The notes under the pieces are model-generated. The model had not been told where the DNA came from, ran no database searches, and saw nothing but the letters and a program-made list of their open reading frames with translations. A stretch of DNA of 64,000 nucleotides from Streptomyces liangshanensis (lineage in GTDB: Bacteria; Actinomycetota; Actinomycetes; Streptomycetales; Streptomycetaceae), in contig NZ_CP050177.1 in the NCBI RefSeq assembly GCF_011694815.1, forward strand, positions 62,001-126,000, read 5' to 3'. The translations under genes and the position numbers were made by a program. This document shows positions 58,673 through 64,000 of the stretch, one piece after another. Positions within the stretch are counted from its first letter, which is position 1. Each line of letters begins with the position of its first letter.

Positions 58673-61104
58673 ATGAGGTCCCGCAGGGACACCGAGGCGC
58701 CCGGCTTGAGGCTGACCTTCTGGGTCCTGCCGCCGAACTCCACGGTGGTCGTGCGGCCGCCGACGCTGCGCAGCCGCGCCTCGGTGACCTTGCCGGCCTT
58801 CCACCGCAGGTCGAGGACGAAGCCGCCGCGTACCCCCACGCCCGCGATGGCGCCGGAGGCGGCCCACGCGTCGGGCAGGGCGGGCAGCAGCTCGACGTGG
58901 CCGGGCCGGGAGTAGACCAGCATCTCGATCATGGCGGCGGCGGTGCCGAAGTTGGACTCGATCTGGAAGATGCCGCGTCCCTTCTCGACCTCGTAGATGT
59001 CGAAGAGGTTCGGCGCGGTGCCGTTGGTGCCGCCGACGGAGGGCTGGAGGTTGGTGACGACCCCCTGGTACGCCTTCTCGGCGTCCTTGAGCCGCGCCCA
59101 GCACAGGCTGCGCCAGGCGTTGGCCCAGCCGAAGCTGTTCGTCCCCCGCGCGGTGAGCAGGGCGGTCGCGCCGTCGACGATCTCCTTCGGGGTGGAGGCG
59201 TCGGGGCGGATGCGGTCGCCGGGGAACAGGCCGATGAGCGGGGAGAGGTGGCGGTGGGTCGTCTCGCCGAGGTTGTCGGGGGACATCCACTCCTGGAGCC
59301 AGCCCGACGTGGGGCTGACCTCGGGGAGGTACAGCCGCTCGCGGAGGGCGGCGACCGTCCTGCTGTGCGCGGCGTCCCTGCCGAGGACGTCGGTGGCGGT
59401 GCGGAAGTTGCCGAAGAGCGCCCAGACCAGTTCCTGGGCGTACGTGATGCCCTTGGCGTCCTGCGGGCCGTGCTCGGGCGACCAGTCCTTGTCGTCGACG
59501 AGCACCTCGCGGGTCCCGCCGGTGGCCCGGTCGGTGACCGTCGTGGTGATCAGGCGCGCCTCCCAGAACTCGACGGCGCCCTTGAGCAGCGGGTAGATCT
59601 TGGCGAGGTACGCCTTGTCCTGGGTGAACTCGTAGTGCTCGAAGAGGGAGTTGGCCAGCCAGGCGCTGCCGCCGGGGTGCCACCACCAGCCGTTGCCGCC
59701 GTGGACGTTGGTGGAGAAGGAGACCGCCCAGCCGCCGACCTTGCCGGTGGAGTTGCGGAACCGGTTGCGGGGGTCCTGGTAGAGGTCGTGGGTGAGCTTC
59801 GTCCACGACGGGAGCTGCGCCACGCAGTAGTCGGCGAACGCGTCGAACAGACCGGAGAGGCCCGCCCGGTCGGCCATCCAATAGTTCATCTGGATGTTGA
59901 TGTCGGTGTGGTAGTCGCCCATCCAGTCCGGGTCGTTGCCGTCCAGCCACAGTCCCTGGAGGGCGACGGGCAGGCTGTCGCGCGATCCGGCGATCATCAG
60001 GTAGCGGCCGAACTGGAGGTACGACGCTTCGAGTTCGGGGTCGGCCTCGCCGTCGGTAAAGCGTGCCCTGACCCGCTCCCAGGTGTCCAGGCCGCGCTGG
60101 AACTCCGACGACCGGCCGAGGGAGATGTCCATCCGTTCGAACAGCTCGCGGTGGTCGGCGACGTGGCTGTGCAGGAGCGTGGTGGCCGAGTGGCGGGCCG
60201 CCGCGAGGACCTTGGTCCTGGCGAGCCGCTCCGGTTCGAGGGCGCGGTCGCGGTAGCCGGTGGCGGCGTCGGGGGCGTAGTCGGTGCCGCCGCTGACGAC
60301 GACCGTCAGCTCCTTGCAGTCCTTGAAGCGGATCCCCGTACCGTCGACGGTGACCGTGCCGGTGCCGCTGTACGCGGTCACGGCGGCGCCGTAGCGCAGT
60401 CCGCCGTCCGGGAAGGCGCCGTTGAAGGAGGCGTACGTCCGGGCGCGGTCGGCCGTGGTCTTCTCGTCGTGGGTGCCGGCCAGGCTCACCGTGCCGGTGT
60501 AGCGCCCGCCGCCCTTCTGCGTGAAGTGCAGGACGATGGCGTCGTCGGGGTGGCTGGCGAAGATCCGGCGCTCGTAGGTCACGCCGGAGCGTACGTACGT
60601 GGAGGAGACGACGCCCTGGCTGATGTCGAGGTCGCGCCGGTAGGAGGAGAGCGACGACAGGTCGTGGTCGGGGAGGTCGACGGTCAGCCGCCCGAGGAGG
60701 GTGAAGGACCCGAAGTCCTGGCGGCCGTAGGGGAACTGGCCGTCGGCGTCGAGGGTGCCGTTGAGGCCGCCGGTCCACAGGGTGGCGTCGGTGACGAGCA
60801 GCACCTCGCGGGAGGGGTCGTTGCCGGCGAGGGCGCCGAGCCGGCCGTTGCCGACGGGGAGGCCCTGCTCGATCATGTTCTTGTCGGAGGCCGGCGCCTG
60901 GTACCAGAAGCGGGTGGCCGAGGCCTCGGGCAGCAGGGGGGACGTGGTCTGCCGGACCACGGGGCCGGAGGCGGCGAAGGCGGGCAGGCCGCCGAGGGCG
61001 GTGAAGGCGCCCACCGCGGCGGCGAGCGAGAGGGCTTGCCGCCGGTTGGGGCCGCGGGGGGAAGTCGGGGCGGGCGCGGCTGCGCCGGTGTGCTGGTCGT
61101 CCAC
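58669..61104 (-). CDS. Secreted GH95-family glycoside hydrolase (alpha-L-fucosidase/galactosidase type)
   Basis: Enzyme of 811 residues. The N-terminus has a twin-arginine motif NRRQALSLAAAVGAF and cleaves near AFAAS at 45. The family start is FWYQAPASDKNMIEQGLPVGNGRLGALAG; the catalytic region has GDYHTDINIQMNYWMA near 390, in which the Asn pair of GH95 is found, and the later EWMSPDNLGETTHRHLSPL near 600. Family activity: release of alpha-1,2-linked L-fucose or L-galactose from glycans such as xyloglucan or mucin. GTG start with CGGAG seven bases upstream. It is followed by the coupled SGNH gene. Confidence 0.92.
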   Translation of the reverse strand: MDDQHTGAAAPAPTSPRGPNRRQALSLAAAVGAFTALGGLPAFAASGPVVRQTTSPLLPEASATRFWYQAPASDKNMIEQGLPVGNGRLGALAGNDPSREVLLVTDATLWTGGLNGTLDADGQFPYGRQDFGSFTLLGRLTVDLPDHDLSSLSSYRRDLDISQGVVSSTYVRSGVTYERRIFASHPDDAIVLHFTQKGGGRYTGTVSLAGTHDEKTTADRARTYASFNGAFPDGGLRYGAAVTAYSGTGTVTVDGTGIRFKDCKELTVVVSGGTDYAPDAATGYRDRALEPERLARTKVLAAARHSATTLLHSHVADHRELFERMDISLGRSSEFQRGLDTWERVRARFTDGEADPELEASYLQFGRYLMIAGSRDSLPVALQGLWLDGNDPDWMGDYHTDINIQMNYWMADRAGLSGLFDAFADYCVAQLPSWTKLTHDLYQDPRNRFRNSTGKVGGWAVSFSTNVHGGNGWWWHPGGSAWLANSLFEHYEFTQDKAYLAKIYPLLKGAVEFWEARLITTTVTDRATGGTREVLVDDKDWSPEHGPQDAKGITYAQELVWALFGNFRTATDVLGRDAAHSRTVAALRERLYLPEVSPTSGWLQEWMSPDNLGETTHRHLSPLIGLFPGDRIRPDASTPKEIVDGATALLTARGTNSFGWANAWRSLCWARLKDAEKAYQGVVTNLQPSVGGTNGTAPNLFDIYEVEKGRGIFQIESNFGTAAAMIEMLVYSRPGHVELLPALPDAWAASGAIAGVGVRGGFVLDLRWKAGKVTEARLRSVGGRTTTVEFGGRTQKVSLKPGASVSLRDLI

Positions 61105-61167
61105 GGAGCACTCCGTTCCGGAGAGGCGGTGCGGGCATGCGGGTGCCGGCCGCCGGGAGGGGAAGGG

Positions 61168-61205
61168 CCGGTGCGGAGCCCGAGGGCCTCAGGACTCCGC
61201 ACCGG
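61168..61205 (-). terminator. Hairpin terminator after the GH27 gene
   Basis: CCGGTGCGGAG (61168-61178) and CTCCGCACCGG (61195-61205) are perfect 11-base arms with a 16-base loop, 24 bases after the GH27 stop. It separates the GH27 unit from the GH95/SGNH unit. Confidence 0.8.
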
Positions 61206-61228
61206 TGTTCAGGGGAGGGACGCGTGGG

Positions 61229-63046
61229 TCAGAGCTGGGGTACGGCGATCCGGTCGATGTCGGGCGCGTAGTCGTCGCCGCTGTCGATGGTGATCGTGTT
61301 CTTGCCCGCCTTGAGCGTGACCGGGACGGTGACGGTCTCGACGGTGCCCCAGTCCGCGGTGGACGGGAACTTCAGGGCGGTGGCGCCGTTGCCGTTGCTG
61401 GAGATCTTCGCGGGGCGCGCGTCACCGCTGATGTAGGACACGTCGATCATGTAGTGGCCGGCCTTCGTGGCCACGACGTCGTTGAACTGGAGCTTCCCGC
61501 CCTGGTACAGGTTGCCGACCTTGTGCGTGCCGGAGCACCCGCCGCAGTCGCCGACCGAGGCGTTGCCGGTCAGGGTGTTGGCCGGGGACTCGGCCTCGTA
61601 CGCCGTCTTCGTGAACGCGGTGCCGCGCGGGGTGACGGTGAACAGGCGCGAGCCGTGGGCCGGGAGGGCCTGGGTGACCTTGTCCTTGAACGTGCCGAGG
61701 TCTTCCTTGTTCCAGACGTCGCGGACCTTGGCCTGGCCGGTGAAGCCGAGGGACTGCCAGTCGGCGGTCACGGCGGAGGAGGTGTCGCCGAGGTTGAACA
61801 GGGCGACGGTGTAGCTGCCGTCGGCGTTCTTCGCGCTCCACACCTGCTGGTTACCGGTGGCGGTGACGGGCCGCGCGGGCGGGGTGCTGCCCTGGTTGAT
61901 CGCGAGGACGTCCTTGTTGGTCAGCAGGGAGATGCCGTAGTCGTCGAGGCGGGTGAGGTCGTCACCGGTGTAGAGGGGCGACTTGGCGATGGCCCACAGG
62001 GTCATGTAGCTCTGCCGCTCGGCCTTGGTCAGGCCGTCCATCTCGCCGTTGCCGACGTCGATCGCGTCGAGGTCGTTCCAGCCGCCGGGACCGGCGAACC
62101 GGGTCCACTTGGGGGCGTCGTCGAAGCGGTCGTTGACCGAGTTCTCCCACGACACGAGGGTGTTGCAGTAGCACTCGACGTCGGTGTCGATCCGCCAGCC
62201 GTTGGTGTACTTCTTCCAGTCGGCGGCGTGGTTGATGTCCAGCGACCAGGAGACCTCGAGGTGGAGCGGGCGGCCGGCGGTGGCTATCGCCTTCTGCCAG
62301 GCGGCGACGTCGGGGACGTTGTCGTAGTTGTCACCGCTCTTGAAGGAGCCGGGTCCCACGCCGTCCAGCTTGAGGAAGTCGTACCCCCAGTCGGCGAACA
62401 TCCGCGCCTGCGAGTCGACGTACTTCTGCGCGCAGGGGTCGGAGAAGTCGATCTTGTATGCGCTGTCCCAGCCGTTGGTGGTGCGCAGGTCGGGGTAGAC
62501 GATGTCGGCCGTGGTGCAGCCGGGCGCGTCGAAGATCGGGACCTTGCCCTCGCCGTACGCCTCCTTCTGGAGGCCGACGGGCAGGTAGATGCCGGCCTTG
62601 AGGCCCTTGGCGTGGATGTCGTCGGCGACCGGCTTCATGCCCCGGGGGAACCGGACGGGGTCGGCGGCCTGGCGGCCGTACGCCTCGAAGTTGGGCTTCC
62701 ACGCCTTGTCCATCCACCAGCCGGCGTCGATGTTGACGTACTCGTAGCCGTACTTCTTGAGCTTGGACGCGAGCGCGTTCGTCTGCTTGAGGACGTTCTT
62801 CTCGGTCAGGTAGCTGTAGTCGCCGTCGGGGTTGAGGCCGGGGTACTTGGACGACTGCATGGACCAGCTGGTCCAGCCCATGAACGGCTTGTCGGCGACA
62901 CCGGCCGAGGCCGCGGCGGGGGCCTGGGCGGCGGTGGGCGTGGCGGCGGTGGGCGTGGCTGCCATCGCCGCGGGGACGGCGGTGGTCAGGCCGGCCGCGA
63001 GGGCCAGGACGAGCACGGCTCGGAAGGGGTACGCGGGTGACCGCAT
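61229..63046 (-). CDS. Secreted GH27 alpha-galactosidase with C-terminal CBM
   Basis: Enzyme of 605 residues. Sec signal (about 1-30) and an Ala/Thr-rich linker, then the GH27 barrel from KPFMGWTSWSMQSS near 53. YVNIDAGWW and the nucleophile Asp in YDFLKLDGVG near 228 are seen, as is the acid/base Asp in WRIDTDVECY near 290. A C-terminal beta domain follows, and a CBM35/6-like domain ends the protein (YEAESPANTL, GKLQFNDVVA, YMIDVSYISG, GKNTITIDSG, about 485-605). It would release alpha-galactose from plant or other glycans. It lies 101 bases after the sugar ABC permease gene. Confidence 0.93.
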   Translation of the reverse strand: MRSPAYPFRAVLVLALAAGLTTAVPAAMAATPTAATPTAAQAPAAASAGVADKPFMGWTSWSMQSSKYPGLNPDGDYSYLTEKNVLKQTNALASKLKKYGYEYVNIDAGWWMDKAWKPNFEAYGRQAADPVRFPRGMKPVADDIHAKGLKAGIYLPVGLQKEAYGEGKVPIFDAPGCTTADIVYPDLRTTNGWDSAYKIDFSDPCAQKYVDSQARMFADWGYDFLKLDGVGPGSFKSGDNYDNVPDVAAWQKAIATAGRPLHLEVSWSLDINHAADWKKYTNGWRIDTDVECYCNTLVSWENSVNDRFDDAPKWTRFAGPGGWNDLDAIDVGNGEMDGLTKAERQSYMTLWAIAKSPLYTGDDLTRLDDYGISLLTNKDVLAINQGSTPPARPVTATGNQQVWSAKNADGSYTVALFNLGDTSSAVTADWQSLGFTGQAKVRDVWNKEDLGTFKDKVTQALPAHGSRLFTVTPRGTAFTKTAYEAESPANTLTGNASVGDCGGCSGTHKVGNLYQGGKLQFNDVVATKAGHYMIDVSYISGDARPAKISSNGNGATALKFPSTADWGTVETVTVPVTLKAGKNTITIDSGDDYAPDIDRIAVPQL

Positions 63047-63110
63047 GGGTCAGGACCTCCTGTTGTCGGCGCATGGACGTGCACGGAGCGTGCGTGCGGT
63101 CGGGGCAGGG

Positions 63111-63141
63111 GGACGGGCGGTACGGGTACGGCCGCCCGTCC
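63111..63141 (-). terminator. Hairpin between sugar permease and GH27 genes
   Basis: GGACGGGCGG (63111-63120) and CCGCCCGTCC (63132-63141) form a perfect ten-base stem with an 11-base loop, six bases after the permease stop on the minus strand. It could end or attenuate the transporter transcript before the GH27 gene. Confidence 0.6.
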
Positions 63142-63147
63142 TTCGGC

Positions 63148-64000
63148 TCAGCCCTTGCCCGAACCGATGGTCAGCCCGCTGATGAACTGGCGCTGGAGCG
63201 CGAAGTACACCAGCAGCGTCGGGATCGCGGTCAGCAGCGCACCGGCCGCGATCAGGTTGGGGTTCGTGAAGTACTGGCCCTGGAGGTTGGCCAGCGCGGA
63301 GGTGATCGGACGCTTGTCGCCGGTCTCGATGAGGGCGAGCGACCAGAAGAAGTCGTTGTAGATCCAGATCGATTCGAGCGTGGCCAGCGCCGCGAAGGCG
63401 GGGCGGCACAGCGGCAGCACGATCTGGAAGAACTGGCGCCACACCGGGGCGCCGTCGACCAGCGCCGCCTCGGTGATCTCCTTGGGGATCGTCCGCATGT
63501 AGTTGCTGAGGACGAACGTGCAGAAGCCGCACTGGTAGGCGATGTGGATGAAGATGATGCCCCACACGGAGTTGTAGAGCAGGAACGAGTCGCTCATCCA
63601 CCCGGGCAGCGGGATCAGCAGGTACAGCCGGTACAGCGGGGTGATGAGCACCTGGGCGGGTAGCAGGTTGCCCGCCGTGAACAGCATCAGCAGGACGATG
63701 TTCCACCGGAAGTCGAAGCGCGAGACGAAGAAGGCCACCGCGGCGGAGAACAGCAGGGTGCCGAGGACCGCCGGGACCGTGATGAGCACGGAGTTCCAGA
63801 AGAAGTGCGGCATCCCGGACTGGCTCCAGGCGTCCGAGAAGTTCTCCAGGCTCAGGCTGTGCGGCCAGGAGAGGTACCCGTGCTTGCTGGTGTCCGAGTA
63901 GGGGCGCAGCGAGGTGTAGATCGCCCAGAGCAGCGGGACGAGCCACAGCAGGGCGATGCCGCCGAGCAGGACGTGGCGGCCCGCCTGGCTCTTGGGACGT
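63148..64000 (-). CDS. Carbohydrate ABC transporter permease, MalG-type (5' end outside window)
   Basis: The frame continues to the end of the window, so the start is missing; about 284 residues are visible. Hydrophobic segments include LLGGIALLWLVPLLWAIY near the visible start, a loop to SQSGMPHFFWNSVLITVP and four or five more. The cytoplasmic EAA loop for contact with the ATPase is EITEAALVDGAPVWRQFFQI, and the C-terminus QRQFISGLTIGSGKG is typical of MalG-like subunits. It would import an oligosaccharide or sugar with partners presumably upstream, beyond the window. It is followed by an alpha-galactosidase gene, which hints at galactosides. Confidence 0.93.
   Translation of the reverse strand, partial: RPKSQAGRHVLLGGIALLWLVPLLWAIYTSLRPYSDTSKHGYLSWPHSLSLENFSDAWSQSGMPHFFWNSVLITVPAVLGTLLFSAAVAFFVSRFDFRWNIVLLMLFTAGNLLPAQVLITPLYRLYLLIPLPGWMSDSFLLYNSVWGIIFIHIAYQCGFCTFVLSNYMRTIPKEITEAALVDGAPVWRQFFQIVLPLCRPAFAALATLESIWIYNDFFWSLALIETGDKRPITSALANLQGQYFTNPNLIAAGALLTAIPTLLVYFALQRQFISGLTIGSGKG

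Noticed and set aside
58897..63040. Long plus-strand frames opposite the GH95 and GH27 genes
   Set aside because: Val/Gly/Glu-rich shadow translations with no ribosome binding sites or domains. The minus-strand genes have full catalytic motifs.

Overview
The window is high-GC (about 70 percent or more by eye), with strongly GC-biased third codon positions, GTG and TTG starts, many Tat and lipoprotein signals and almost no TTA codons. This points to a Streptomyces-type actinomycete chromosome. Gene order looks like an accessory or chromosome-arm region: mostly one- to three-gene transcription units in both orientations. I see no rRNA, tRNA, insertion sequence, prophage or CRISPR array.

Layout. 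1-8264: the end of a secreted streptogrisin-like protease, a DUF2071 protein, a cell-wall amidase, a translationally coupled DyP peroxidase/encapsulin operon (minus strand), a VWA lipoprotein, a small monooxygenase, a zinc alcohol dehydrogenase and a GlsB-type membrane protein. 8768-15612: a secreted beta-helix-like protein, then a Tat-exported sugar isomerase-like protein, a large multidomain PQQ-type sugar dehydrogenase and a ROK regulator, which read as a carbohydrate locus. 15682-22326: a ClpC-type unfoldase behind nested palindromes, followed by small metabolic genes. 22826-29193: a Pls/PosA-type single-module NRPS with a large repetitive insertion in its adenylation domain, coupled by a GTGA overlap to an M1 aminopeptidase. 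29252-36875: RNase HI, a P-loop kinase-like protein, a UbiA prenyltransferase, a VOC/TetR pair with a clear operator, a Tat-exported PhoD phosphatase with a hairpin over its ribosome binding site, Asp23 and SPW stress-type proteins and a methyltransferase. 37017-45665: a secreted SH3 protein, an AlkB-like dioxygenase, an NCS1 permease/GntR regulator unit with a GTCTAGAC operator, a Gly/Cys-tailed protein, a secreted-repeat lipoprotein, a PGRP-type amidase, an aldehyde dehydrogenase and DUF proteins.

45690-53709 is unusual in holding three fold-type II PLP enzymes within about 6 kb: a diaminopropionate ammonia-lyase-like protein, a threonine-synthase-like protein coupled to a YheO/DauR-type regulator, and a D-cysteine desulfhydrase/ACC deaminase-like protein in a unit with a divergent PRPP synthetase paralogue. 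Between them lies a methyltransferase with a TTA codon. 53754-57305: an MFS exporter divergent from an ArsR-type regulator, with a palindromic operator over the regulator's start, and a zinc-ribbon/peptidoglycan-binding membrane protein. 57401-64000 (minus strand): a glycan utilisation locus with a sugar ABC permease (running off the window), a GH27 alpha-galactosidase with a C-terminal CBM, and a coupled GH95 fucosidase/galactosidase and SGNH esterase.

The best candidates for new biology are the Pls-like NRPS plus M1 peptidase pair, the PLP-enzyme cluster with the altered PRPP synthetase, and several well-placed palindromes and hairpins (upstream of clpC, phoD, the NCS1 permease, the VOC/TetR pair and the MFS/ArsR pair).
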